Below, piece by piece: positions 55,901 to 63,616 of a DNA stretch of 64,000 nt. Position numbers and translations under genes: made by a program. The notes beneath the pieces were generated by a model that made no database searches, had not been told where the DNA came from, and saw only the letters and a list, made by a program, of their open reading frames with translations. The stretch's first letter is position 1; the number at the start of each line of letters is the position of its first letter. The stretch comes from Vulcanimicrobiota bacterium (GTDB lineage: Bacteria > Vulcanimicrobiota > Xenobia > Xenobiales > JADMJV01). The DNA is taken from positions 1-64,000 of the forward strand of contig JAHBVR010000006.1 in NCBI GenBank assembly GCA_019637395.1. Direction: 5' to 3'.

Positions 55901-56083
55901 TATCGGCGCGACCACGATCACAAATGGCCGGACAACCTGGAGCAGGTGCAGGGCTACCTGCCACGGCCCGCGCGCAGCTACCTGAATCAGGCCGGTAGCT
56001 TTGACTACAGCCCGGGCATCCTGAGTTGCTCGCGCGACGACGGCACGGAGCGCCTGCTGATTTACCAGGAGGGCCAAAGATAG
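52901..56083 (+). CDS. Giant anti-sigma factor fused to an ABC-2-like membrane region and exported C-terminus
   Basis: 1060 residues. Seen: an N-terminal zinc anti-sigma motif (H28, C32, C35 in QHSGNCSSC), then about 14 hydrophobic segments between 100 and 720 in two blocks, with the ABC-2 permease-type link CWSQNPITRREMSRL, VVREREQQSWGILMQTPLG and further helices, and a C-terminal soluble part of 340 residues (730-1060) ending DYSPGILSCSRDDGTERLL. Typical ECF anti-sigmas are 150-300 residues with one helix. It probably inhibits the upstream sigma factor and couples it to a transport or sensing module. No ATP-binding partner is adjacent. Confidence 0.75.
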   Translation: MNCPDFELLSAHADGETTPAEAALIEQHSGNCSSCAQQLANLGLLSRAVRQPQALPAGFKIRVQPAKQPSLWQKLRELADSPVVHLVSAQRRRRARFGLLEMAKIVAIFALPIFFMTISSDRSPLLTFMGFSAVGLMIGLPLRQFSEEVALLASLRRGRCLEEIIGTGTSAQGLLDGLALQGLGQLTRAALTVWPVLLLGSLALPHSWKQRALQSEVAWLPCLLTFFLGGYYLSQLLNVWKGGWPRRLVKLLFALSPWTLVLLGLPGCLVASLLTAGVARHLAISELENPERLQAVPPGRRNRLVRCWSQNPITRREMSRLASGLGGGWWRLFVWRTSLTLAPLAWALFSLNRPLDDWQEVFSAGLLGFAALFFARAAAVTLPAVVREREQQSWGILMQTPLGPRTVVEGWLQVSCYTLFSEGLFAMLALGGYLVAAVPPAHLGWPLASLGLLPLVGWLGAYVGLALSASSRSLREAGQKWFLWCLLALLGWLVGWGLGQGLTSASYFLGPTALLALLPVAFLLWLRALPLMRLLPSLDPCAEEQAAGRYSPVLAGLDLGSLLALGFALVCWNILAKETDLSALKGATLLLGAGLAWLLCLRLPLATIAEFHLGHRFSLLLGSCFGLWLGWTGFQAIRALSFQLREPQLLNLEVEYGCLLAGVIAGAVCGGLAARAARPGPARRRQLCLRLRWSGLLVMGGLLLLWMGDRLWQLPSAPEVKTVKSPLNSAYRKQLQVVDQLIFPASEIFLRNEKFDEFPSDDSKQAWIRFAKRHAAQPALARLRRQLPPFETPQSEIEPVEEQYSWASHYLVGLLRTQSVLYRLEGNEAAAFNCLRWALLCLDSRTHWQSDFEVSLNPEGDEAWLLDELRDHIAAGQGADGLIEQLQEDSRARRWLLFSYQNLEPNHLAYNFSHSPIPRAYLDREELARTVALKRAQQWAGEFKLWELSHDGGAGLLEGIRFTPLARRIIYRVTVSNGVRSLARSRTRREGLALLAAIQLYRRDHDHKWPDNLEQVQGYLPRPARSYLNQAGSFDYSPGILSCSRDDGTERLLIYQEGQR

Positions 56084-56100
56084 CCATCGAACAAAGCCAT

Positions 56101-56400
56101 ATGGCAAAACAATACAGTATCGCTGCAGCTCGGGATCAACTGGCCAGGCTGGTGCACGATGCCGAAGAAGGTCAACCCGTGGAGCTGACCCGTCGGGGCA
56201 AGCCTGTGGCCATCCTGTTGGCCATCGAGGACTACCGAAGACTACAAAAGCACCCGGTGTCGTTTTCGGCGGCCGTCGAGGAACTGCGATTGGAGGTCGG
56301 CTTCGGCGTCGAACCCGAAGAGTGGCTTCCTGCGCGTGATCCCGCCGGGGATTACGCCCACTTCAACTCGCTGCAAATCCTCGACCCGCTGGAGGCTTAA
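56101..56400 (+). CDS. Phd/YefM-family antitoxin, orphan
   Basis: Type II antitoxin-like protein. Seen: YSIAAARDQLARLVHDAEEG, PVELTRRGKPVAILLAIEDY, the N-terminal DNA-binding module, and a 45-residue C-terminal tail that would bind a toxin. 99 residues from ATG 56101. The next gene is gcvT, so no toxin follows; none precedes it either. It may be solitary, or a relic of a lost pair. Confidence 0.8.
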   Translation: MAKQYSIAAARDQLARLVHDAEEGQPVELTRRGKPVAILLAIEDYRRLQKHPVSFSAAVEELRLEVGFGVEPEEWLPARDPAGDYAHFNSLQILDPLEA

Positions 56401-56451
56401 TTCAGCAGCCCTTGGGGTAACTTATGCAGACTCGTTTTCCAAGGAGTCCGC

Positions 56452-57552
56452 ATGAGTTCAACCCAGGTCACAACCCCGCAAAGAACCGGTCTTTATGACT
56501 GCCACCTCGAGTCCAAGGCGAAAATGGTGGATTTCGCGGGCTGGGAAATGCCCATCGAATATACCGGCATCAAGAAAGAACACGAGGCGGTGCGCAGCCA
56601 TGCCGGTCTGTTTGACCTCTCGCATATGGGCGAGTGCTGGGTTTGGGGCGAAGGCGCCCTGAACTGGCTGCAGAGCCTGTTCACCAACGACCTCTCCAAG
56701 ATCGAAGTAGGTAAAGCCCAGTACGGCTGCATGTGCAACGAGCAGGGCCGCGTCCTCGACGATATGATCATCTATCGTTTTGAAGACAAATGGCTGGTGG
56801 TGATGAACGCCGGCAATCGCGAAAAGATCGTCGACTGGATGAGCCGGCACAAACCAGCCGGGGTCGAAATGGACGACGCCTCGCTGCGCACCTCGCTGAT
56901 CGCCATCCAGGGCCCCAAAGCCCAGGAGATTCTCCAAAAGCACGTCGACATCGAGCTGGAGAAAGTCCCCTATTACGGTTTCTTACCAGGGCAGGTGGGT
57001 GGCATCGAAGCCATCATTTCCCGCACCGGCTACACCGGTGAGGATGGCTTTGAACTCTACTTGCCCTGGAACGAAGCGGCCGACATTTGGCGCGCCCTGG
57101 TGAAGGAAGCCGAGCCCATCGGCCTGGGTGCCCGCGACACGCTGCGCCTGGAATCCGGCTACGCCCTCTACGGACACGAACTGAGCGAGAACATCACCCC
57201 TCTGGACGCCAGCCTGGGCTGGGTCACCAAGCTCGACAAAGGTGACTTCATCGGGCGCGAAGCCCTCCAGGCTTATAAGGAAAAGGGCGTGGAACGCTGC
57301 CTGGTGGGGCTGGAGATGGAAGGCCGGGCCATTCCCCGGGAAGGCTACCCGCTGCACGCCGGCGGCCGCCAGGTGGGAGTGGTCACCAGCGGCACTTTCA
57401 GCCCCAGTCTGAAGAGAGGGATCGCTTTAGCATCCGTGGAAACCGGCCTGCGCGCTGTTGGGACCGAGATTGAGGTCGAAATTCGGGGGCGAAACGAGAG
57501 AGCAAAAGTGACCCGGCTGCCTTTCGTCAAGGGCAGCGTTAAAAGGGGTTAA
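56452..57552 (+). CDS. gcvT: Glycine cleavage system T protein (aminomethyltransferase)
   Basis: Transfers the methylene group from lipoyl-GcvH to tetrahydrofolate and releases ammonia. Seen: [97 protein letters not shown]. 366 residues. AAGGAG lies 5-8 bases before the ATG. Only 51 bases separate it from the preceding gene, too few for a glycine riboswitch. First gene of gcvT-H-PA-PB. Confidence 0.97.
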   Translation: MSSTQVTTPQRTGLYDCHLESKAKMVDFAGWEMPIEYTGIKKEHEAVRSHAGLFDLSHMGECWVWGEGALNWLQSLFTNDLSKIEVGKAQYGCMCNEQGRVLDDMIIYRFEDKWLVVMNAGNREKIVDWMSRHKPAGVEMDDASLRTSLIAIQGPKAQEILQKHVDIELEKVPYYGFLPGQVGGIEAIISRTGYTGEDGFELYLPWNEAADIWRALVKEAEPIGLGARDTLRLESGYALYGHELSENITPLDASLGWVTKLDKGDFIGREALQAYKEKGVERCLVGLEMEGRAIPREGYPLHAGGRQVGVVTSGTFSPSLKRGIALASVETGLRAVGTEIEVEIRGRNERAKVTRLPFVKGSVKRG

Positions 57553-57571
57553 GAAGGAGCTCTTTCATCCA

Positions 57572-57967
57572 ATGATTCCAGAAGAATTACGCTACACCGA
57601 AGAACATGAGTGGGTGCGCCTCAACGGCGACGTGGCCGAGATCGGCATCACTCACTTCGCCCAGGATCAATTGGGCGACATCGTCTTCGTGGAGTTGCCG
57701 GCCGTCGGCTTCAAACTGCAGAACGGCAAGCGCTTCGGCGTGGTGGAGTCGGTCAAGACCGTTTCCGAACTCTACTCTCCGGTCGACGGCGAAGTCGTCG
57801 AAATCAACTCCGTGCTGAGCCAGGACTCGGAGCAGTTTGACCCCGAGGCCGTCAACCGCGAGCCCTATGGAGCCGGCTGGATGATCAAGGCGAAAGTTGC
57901 CGATCCCGGCGCGGTGGCCAAACTGCTCGACGCGAAAGGCTACGCTTCGCACACCGAAGGACACTGA
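57572..57967 (+). CDS. gcvH: Glycine cleavage system H protein
   Basis: Lipoyl carrier that shuttles the aminomethyl group among P, T and L proteins. Seen: [28 protein letters not shown], the lipoylation Lys K62 in [19 protein letters not shown]. 131 residues. AAGAAGGAG upstream. 19 bases after gcvT and 2 bases before gcvPA. Confidence 0.97.
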   Translation: MIPEELRYTEEHEWVRLNGDVAEIGITHFAQDQLGDIVFVELPAVGFKLQNGKRFGVVESVKTVSELYSPVDGEVVEINSVLSQDSEQFDPEAVNREPYGAGWMIKAKVADPGAVAKLLDAKGYASHTEGH

Positions 57968-57969
57968 AT

Positions 57970-59325
57970 ATGAACTACGTCCCCCACACCGCCGGCGACC
58001 GTCAGAAAATGCTGGCCTCCATCGGCAAGCAACAGGTCTCCGAACTGTTCGACAGCATCCCCCCGGGTGCACGCCTGACGCGCGCCCTGGAGCTGCCGGC
58101 CCAGCTTTCGGAATACGAAGTGGCTCTACACCTCGAGGAACTGGCCTCCAAGAACATGGCGCCCAGCCGCCTCTCCTTCTTGGGCGCTGGCGCCTACCGC
58201 CATTTTGTGCCGGCTGTGGTGGACACCATCATTCAACGCTCCGAGTTTATGACGGCTTACACGCCCTATCAGCCGGAAGTCAGTCAGGGCACGCTGCAAA
58301 GCATCTTTGAGTTCCAGACGATGATGTGCAGCCTGACCGCCATGGACGTATGCAACGCCTCCGTCTACGACGGCGGCTGCGCAGCCGTGGACGCGGTCTT
58401 CATGGCCCTGGCCATCAGCGGCCGCCACAAAGTGGTGGTCTCCGAGGGCCTGCATCCGCAGTCCCGGGAACTGCTGCGCACCTACATCGCCACCCATGCC
58501 GGCGAGCTGATCGAAGCTCCGCTGCAGGAAGGCCGCACCGTCTGGCCCGAGCTCGACGACGAAGTGGCCTGCACCCTTTTCCAGACCCCGAATTTCCTGG
58601 GGGTGATCGAGGATGGCGCCCATCTTTGCGCCACTACGAAAAAGGCCGGGGCCATTCCCATCGTGAGCGTGGGCGACCCGTGCTCGCTGGCCGTGCTCAA
58701 ACGTCCCGGCGACTTCGGCGCCGAAATCGTGGTGGGCGACGCCCAGCCTATCGGCCTGCCGCTCTCCTTCGGGGGCCCCTACGCCGGCTTCGTGGCCTGC
58801 AAAAAAGCGCACATGCGCCGTATTCCCGGCCGTCTCTGCGGCATGACCGTGGACAGCCAGGGCAGGCGCGGCTTCTGCCTGACCCTGCAAGCCCGCGAAC
58901 AGCACATCCGCCGCGAGAAAGCCTTTTCGAATATCTGCACCAACCAGGGCCTGTGTGCTCTGGCCGTGACCGTTTACCTGGCCCTGCTGGGTCCTCAGGG
59001 TCTGAAAGAAGTGGCCGACGCCTCGGCCAACCTGGCTCATTACTTCAAAAAGCAAGTAGCCGGGGTAAGCGGCTACAAGGTGGTGCTGAACGCGCCTTTC
59101 TTCCACGAAGTGCTGGTGGAATGCCCGGGCCCGGCCGAGGCCGTCCTGAAAAACCTGGAGGAGCGCGGTATCATCGGCGGTTACGCGGTCGAGAAAGATT
59201 ACCCGCAATACAAGAACTGCCTGCTGTTCTGCTTCACCGAAGCCAACGGCAAGGCAGCCGTGGACGAACTGGTCAGCGCCCTGCAGCCGGCCAGCCGTCC
59301 CCTGGAAGGAGCTGCTCGCTCGTGA
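57970..59325 (+). CDS. gcvPA: Glycine dehydrogenase (decarboxylating) subunit 1
   Basis: N-terminal half of the split P protein. Seen: SFLGAGAYRHFVPAVVDTII, YTPYQPEVSQGTLQSIFEF, MTAMDVCNASVYDGG-type stretch, RIPGRLCGMTVDSQGRRGF, REQHIRREKAFSNICTNQGL. 451 residues, normal. The stop overlaps the GTG start of gcvPB. It forms an alpha2beta2 enzyme with GcvPB. Confidence 0.96.
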   Translation: MNYVPHTAGDRQKMLASIGKQQVSELFDSIPPGARLTRALELPAQLSEYEVALHLEELASKNMAPSRLSFLGAGAYRHFVPAVVDTIIQRSEFMTAYTPYQPEVSQGTLQSIFEFQTMMCSLTAMDVCNASVYDGGCAAVDAVFMALAISGRHKVVVSEGLHPQSRELLRTYIATHAGELIEAPLQEGRTVWPELDDEVACTLFQTPNFLGVIEDGAHLCATTKKAGAIPIVSVGDPCSLAVLKRPGDFGAEIVVGDAQPIGLPLSFGGPYAGFVACKKAHMRRIPGRLCGMTVDSQGRRGFCLTLQAREQHIRREKAFSNICTNQGLCALAVTVYLALLGPQGLKEVADASANLAHYFKKQVAGVSGYKVVLNAPFFHEVLVECPGPAEAVLKNLEERGIIGGYAVEKDYPQYKNCLLFCFTEANGKAAVDELVSALQPASRPLEGAARS

Positions 59326-60776
59326 GCCTGACCGCTGAACCGACTCTTTTTGAAAAAACCTCGCCCGGCCGCCGCGGAGTCATTCCGCCGCAAGTAGACA
59401 CCGGCAGCAACTGGCGTGACCAGGTCCCGGCCGACTTGCTGGCCGAAAAACCGCCCGAATTGCCGGAACTGTCCGAAATGGAAGTCACCCGCCACTTTGT
59501 GCGCCTGTCGCAACTGAACTACGGCATCGATACCACCATGTATCCGCTGGGCTCGTGCACCATGAAGTACAACCCGCGTATCAACGAAGTCACCGCCCGC
59601 CTGCCCGGCTTTGCCCGCCTACATCCAATGCAGTCCGAGTCGACCTCGCAGGGCGCCCTCGAGTTGATGTACCACCTGCAGAATCACCTGGCCGAGATCA
59701 CCGGCATGGATGCCATCACTCTGCAGCCGGCCGCCGGCGCCCAGGGTGAACTGACCGCGCTTTTGATGGTGGCGGCCCACTTCCAAAAGCGCGGCGAAGA
59801 TCAGCGCAAGATCGTGGTGGTGCCAGACTCCAGTCACGGCACCAACCCGGCCTCGGCCGCGCTGGCCGGTTTCGAGGTCGTGACCGTCCCGTCCAATGCC
59901 AACGGTGACGTGGACCTGGAGGCTCTCAAGCCCCATCTGAATGAAAAACTGGCCTGTCTGATGCTGACCAATCCGAGCACGCTGGGGCTGTTCGAAAATG
60001 GCATCGAGACCATCGCCCAGGGCGTGCACGATGCCGGTGGCCTGCTTTATTACGACGGAGCCAACATGAACGCGTTGCTGGGCAATGCCCGCCCCGGCGA
60101 CATGGGCTTTGATCTGGTGCACCTCAACCTGCACAAAACCTTTTCCACGCCGCACGGCGGCGGCGGTCCCGGAGCCGGACCGGTGGGAGCTCGCGGCGAG
60201 CTGGTCAACTATTTACCCTCTCCTCGAGTCCACCGCCTGGACAACCGCTACGGCTTTTTCCGACCGGAAAACAGCATTGGACGTATCCGCACCTTCTGGG
60301 GCAACTTCCTGGTCCTGGTGCGCGCCTACACCTACATTCGCTACCACGGGCCGGCCGGCCTCAAAGAAGTGGGTGAAGGCGCCGTGTTGGCCGCCAACTA
60401 TCTGCTCAGCCGTCTCAAGGGTCACTATGAAGTGGCCTACGACCGTACCTGCATGCACGAATTCGTGCTCACGGCGCGCGGCTCCAAGAAAGAGAAGAAC
60501 GTGAAGGCGATGGATATCGCCAAGCGCCTGCTCGATTACGGCTACTACGCCCCTACCGTCTACTTCCCACTGATTGTCGAAGAAGCGCTGATGATCGAGC
60601 CGACCGAAACCGAGTCCCTGGAGACCATGAACCGGTTTGCCGAGACTATGATCAAAATCGCTGAAGAGGATCCCGACCTGGTGCGCTCCGCGCCTCATAC
60701 CACTCCCGTCAGCCGCCTCGATGAGGTACGCGCCGCTCGCAAGCCGGTGCTCCGCTGGGAGGAGGGCTTATCCTAG
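59322..60776 (+). CDS. gcvPB: Glycine dehydrogenase (decarboxylating) subunit 2
   Basis: C-terminal, PLP-binding half of the P protein. Seen: LSQLNYGIDTTMYPLGSCTM, LQPAAGAQGELTALLM, DSSHGTNPASAALAGFEVV, the Schiff-base Lys in HLNLHKTFSTPHGGGGPG, and FWGNFLVLVRAYTYIR. GTG start at 59322 in a GTGA overlap; the frame back to 58326 is the +1 frame of gcvPA and is rejected. 484 residues. Confidence 0.96.
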   Translation: MSLTAEPTLFEKTSPGRRGVIPPQVDTGSNWRDQVPADLLAEKPPELPELSEMEVTRHFVRLSQLNYGIDTTMYPLGSCTMKYNPRINEVTARLPGFARLHPMQSESTSQGALELMYHLQNHLAEITGMDAITLQPAAGAQGELTALLMVAAHFQKRGEDQRKIVVVPDSSHGTNPASAALAGFEVVTVPSNANGDVDLEALKPHLNEKLACLMLTNPSTLGLFENGIETIAQGVHDAGGLLYYDGANMNALLGNARPGDMGFDLVHLNLHKTFSTPHGGGGPGAGPVGARGELVNYLPSPRVHRLDNRYGFFRPENSIGRIRTFWGNFLVLVRAYTYIRYHGPAGLKEVGEGAVLAANYLLSRLKGHYEVAYDRTCMHEFVLTARGSKKEKNVKAMDIAKRLLDYGYYAPTVYFPLIVEEALMIEPTETESLETMNRFAETMIKIAEEDPDLVRSAPHTTPVSRLDEVRAARKPVLRWEEGLS

Positions 60777-60805
60777 ACGCCACTTCGCGCTCCAAGGCTT
60801 TCCTG

Positions 60806-61702
60806 GTGGCGGCCCGGCTGCTGCAGGAGCAGATCGAACCGCTTTCCCGAAAGGTTTCCGACCGTTGCTTCGCCGAGTTGGAGTCCTATAAGACGGGAAA
60901 AATCCCCCGCGAAGAGTCGATCGGAACGGTGCGCCGGCTGACGGCCTTCTTGATCCGCGCCCTGGAGTCGGGACACGCCGAGCACGCCTCGGAGCAAGGC
61001 AGCACGCTGCACGACGAAATCGTTACCTTCGATGAGGGAATCGCCGCCCGCCGCGTCAAGATGGCCATCCAATTCGAAGATTTGATCCGTGGTCTGCAAT
61101 TCATGCGCGTGGAGGTGTGGGACTGTCTGGCCAAACTGAGCGACCATCTGCATGCCCAGGGCGTCTTCATGCTGGAGAAGCGCATCAATGAGATTTTTGA
61201 CGCCTACTTCCTGGGCCTCTCCTCCAGTTATCGCAACAGCCAGTCGGCCATGCTGGCCGAGCAGCAGAAAGCTCTGGACAAATGGGAAGAAGTGGTCAAG
61301 TCAGCCTCGGAGATCCGCCTCAAGATTCCTTGCTTGAATGAATTCGCCGCCATCGTGCGCCTGCAGGCCGAGGCCATCGCCCGCCGCGTCAATTTCAGCG
61401 AGGAAGAAGTTTACGACATCATTACCGCCGTCGGCGAAGTCTGCGACAACTCCATCGAGCACAGTCAATCCGAGCAGGGCATCGACGTGGAATACACCAT
61501 GAATGATCGCGAATTCCGCGTGGAAGTGCGCGACTACGGCACCGGCTTCGACCCGGCCGGCAAAGGCGATCTGCCGCCTGACATGTTCTCCGAAGATGGA
61601 CGCGGCATTTTCTTGATGCGTAATCTAATGGACAAGGTCGAAATCGATTCCAAAATCGGCCAGGGCACTCGGATTCTCATGGTCAAGGCGCGCAAACGCT
61701 GA
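60806..61702 (+). CDS. RsbW-like anti-sigma/serine kinase with helical N-terminus
   Basis: ATP-binding regulator of the HATPase_c_2 type. N-terminal 160 residues are all-helical (RsbR/RsbU-like: LLQEQIEPLSRKVSDRC, TAFLIRALESGHAEHASEQG). C-terminal kinase: VGEVCDNSIEHSQSEQG (N box), VRDYGTGFDP (G1), GRGIFLMRNLMDKVEI (G2). 298 residues, GTG start. No anti-anti-sigma or PP2C gene is next to it, so it may act in trans in a partner-switching pathway. It lies between gcvPB and the LipM-like gene in one transcript-like run. Confidence 0.78.
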   Translation: MAARLLQEQIEPLSRKVSDRCFAELESYKTGKIPREESIGTVRRLTAFLIRALESGHAEHASEQGSTLHDEIVTFDEGIAARRVKMAIQFEDLIRGLQFMRVEVWDCLAKLSDHLHAQGVFMLEKRINEIFDAYFLGLSSSYRNSQSAMLAEQQKALDKWEEVVKSASEIRLKIPCLNEFAAIVRLQAEAIARRVNFSEEEVYDIITAVGEVCDNSIEHSQSEQGIDVEYTMNDREFRVEVRDYGTGFDPAGKGDLPPDMFSEDGRGIFLMRNLMDKVEIDSKIGQGTRILMVKARKR

Positions 61703-62352
61703 GCTGGCGCCTGATCATCGACGGTCCCAGGCCTGGACCCTGGAACATGGCCGCCGATTCTTTCTTGCTCGACCGAACTGCTCGGCCCACCCTCCGGCTT
61801 TATCAATGGGAGGGCCCCTGGCTTTCTTTGGGCTATGCGCAACCGGCGCTGCCGGCCGAGATCCCCACAGTGCGCCGCCCCAGCGGTGGGCGAGCCGTCC
61901 TGCATCAACACGAAATCACTTATGCCCTGGTGTTGCCCGAGTTTACGGGCAACCTGAGCCAGGCCTATGCGGAACTGACCGGCCTCTTGCTCGAGAGCTT
62001 AAGCAAGCTGAATCCGATGGTAACTGCAGCTCACACTCAGGAGAGCGGCCAACGCGATCCTTCTTGCTATCAGCTTTCTCAGCGCGGCGAAATCCAACTG
62101 GAGGGACGCAAACTGGTTGGTAGCGCCCAGGTTCGCCGGGGCCGGCGGCTGTTACAGCATGGCTCCATTCCGATCCGTGTGGATGAAGATCTGTTTGCGC
62201 GGATCTTTCCCGGAGCCCGGCTTCCCGCCGTTTTCGGACCCTTGAGCGCCGAGCAGCTGGCCGCGAATTTCCCACAACCCTTGCAACGACAGGACTGGAG
62301 TCCCGAGGAAGTAGCCTGCATCGAGGAGAACGCATGCTTTCATCGTGCCTGA
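61699..62352 (+). CDS. LipM-like octanoyltransferase (LplA/LipB fold)
   Basis: Transfers octanoate (or lipoate) to carrier proteins such as GcvH. Seen: LRLYQWEGPWLSLGY, VRRPSGGRAVLH, a Cys in DPSCYQLSQRGEIQLEGRK where LipM has its catalytic Cys, and KLVGSAQVRRGRRLLQHGSI. The first ATG is at 61747 (201 residues), but family-like sequence SWRLIIDGPRPGPWN precedes it in frame back to a CTG at 61699, which overlaps the upstream TGA stop (CTGA). I therefore give the CTG start, 217 residues. It follows the gcv operon, so GcvH is the likely substrate. Confidence 0.72.
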   Translation: MSWRLIIDGPRPGPWNMAADSFLLDRTARPTLRLYQWEGPWLSLGYAQPALPAEIPTVRRPSGGRAVLHQHEITYALVLPEFTGNLSQAYAELTGLLLESLSKLNPMVTAAHTQESGQRDPSCYQLSQRGEIQLEGRKLVGSAQVRRGRRLLQHGSIPIRVDEDLFARIFPGARLPAVFGPLSAEQLAANFPQPLQRQDWSPEEVACIEENACFHRA

Positions 62353-63616
62353 GATCACTCTAACTTCACGCAGTCTGGCTCGAGGGGAAGTCTTACTGCC
62401 TGGCTCCAAGAGCCTGTCCAATCGCATTTTGCTGCTGGCCGCCCTGGCCGACGGCCCGACTCGCCTCCATCACCTGCTCGATTCTGACGACGTGCATCAT
62501 CTGCGCAAAGCGCTCGGCAAGCTGGGGGTGTCCATCCAGGAGCAAGGCGGGGTCGTCACCGTCGCCGGAGGCGGTTTCCAGCGTCCCGGCGCTCACCTTT
62601 TCTTGGGCAATGCCGGCACCGCTTTTCGCCCGCTGACGGCGATTCTCAGCGCGACCCCCGGGGAATTCGTCATCTCGGGCGAGCCCCGTATGTGCGAAAG
62701 GCCCATCGGGCCGCTGGTGGACGCCTTACGCCAATGGGGTGCGCAAATCGAATACTTAGGCCAGCCCGGCTTTCCCCCCTTGAAAATTACCGGCCAAAGA
62801 CTTGCCGGCGGTCCCGTCCGAGTCGACGCCACACTTTCCAGCCAGTTCGTCAGCTCCTTGCTGATGGCCGCTCCTTTGCTGGAGGGTCCATCCAGCCTGG
62901 AGGTGATGGGGGAACTGGTTTCCCTACCCTACATCAATATGACCTTGGGGCAACTGCGCCAGTTTGGCGTGAAAATCCAGCACCAGGACGCCCGCCATTA
63001 CCAGATCACCCCCCAAATTCTGCGCACTCCCGGAGAAATGATGGTCGAAGGAGACGCCACCGCCGCCAGCTATTTTCTGGCCGCCGGCGCCATCGGCCAC
63101 GGGCCCGTGCGCGTTTGCGGGGCCGGCAGCGAGAGCGTTCAGGGCGAGATTCGCTTCGCCCGCCTGCTCGAAGAAATGGGCGCGGAAGTCAAATGGGGGC
63201 CGGACTGGGTGGAAGTCTCGCGGGCGGCCGATCACCCTTTGCACGGCATCGCCAAAGATCTCAACGACATTCCCGACTCGGCCATGACCCTGGCGGTGCT
63301 GGCCCTCTTTTCGGATAGTCCATGCGAGATTCGCGGGGTGGGCAACTGGCGGGTCAAAGAATGCGATCGCCAGCAGGCTCTCTACCAGGAGCTACGCAAA
63401 TTGGGGGCGCGCGTAGAGCTGCTGGATGATGGCCTGCGCGTGGAGTCTCCCCTGAAATGGAAGCCGGCCCGAGTGGAAACATACAACGATCATCGCATGG
63501 CCATGTGCTTTTCGCTGGCCGCCTTTGGTCCTACCGGCGTCACCATCAGCAATCCCGCCTGCGTATCCAAGACCTATCCTCACTATTTCGCCGATTTTGA
63601 GCATCTGAGCGAATGA
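62345..63616 (+). CDS. aroA: 3-phosphoshikimate 1-carboxyvinyltransferase (EPSP synthase)
   Basis: Penultimate shikimate-pathway step toward chorismate. Seen: LPGSKSLSNRILLLAALADG, LGNAGTAFRPLTAIL (the class I-like Gly/Thr loop), GEPRMCERPIGPLVDALRQ, DATLSSQFVSSLLMAAPL, GDATAASYFLAAGAI, DLNDIPDSAMTLAVLALF, and YNDHRMAMCFSLAAFG. 423 residues, GTG start overlapping the previous gene by 8 bases. Confidence 0.96.
   Translation: MPEITLTSRSLARGEVLLPGSKSLSNRILLLAALADGPTRLHHLLDSDDVHHLRKALGKLGVSIQEQGGVVTVAGGGFQRPGAHLFLGNAGTAFRPLTAILSATPGEFVISGEPRMCERPIGPLVDALRQWGAQIEYLGQPGFPPLKITGQRLAGGPVRVDATLSSQFVSSLLMAAPLLEGPSSLEVMGELVSLPYINMTLGQLRQFGVKIQHQDARHYQITPQILRTPGEMMVEGDATAASYFLAAGAIGHGPVRVCGAGSESVQGEIRFARLLEEMGAEVKWGPDWVEVSRAADHPLHGIAKDLNDIPDSAMTLAVLALFSDSPCEIRGVGNWRVKECDRQQALYQELRKLGARVELLDDGLRVESPLKWKPARVETYNDHRMAMCFSLAAFGPTGVTISNPACVSKTYPHYFADFEHLSE

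Noticed and set aside
56401-56451. Glycine riboswitch before gcvT
   Set aside because: Only 51 bases are available, too short for an aptamer, and no tandem aptamer core is seen.
58326-59321. A 332-codon N-terminal extension of the gcvPB frame
   Set aside because: It is the +1 shadow of gcvPA; homology of GcvPB starts at the GTG at 59322.
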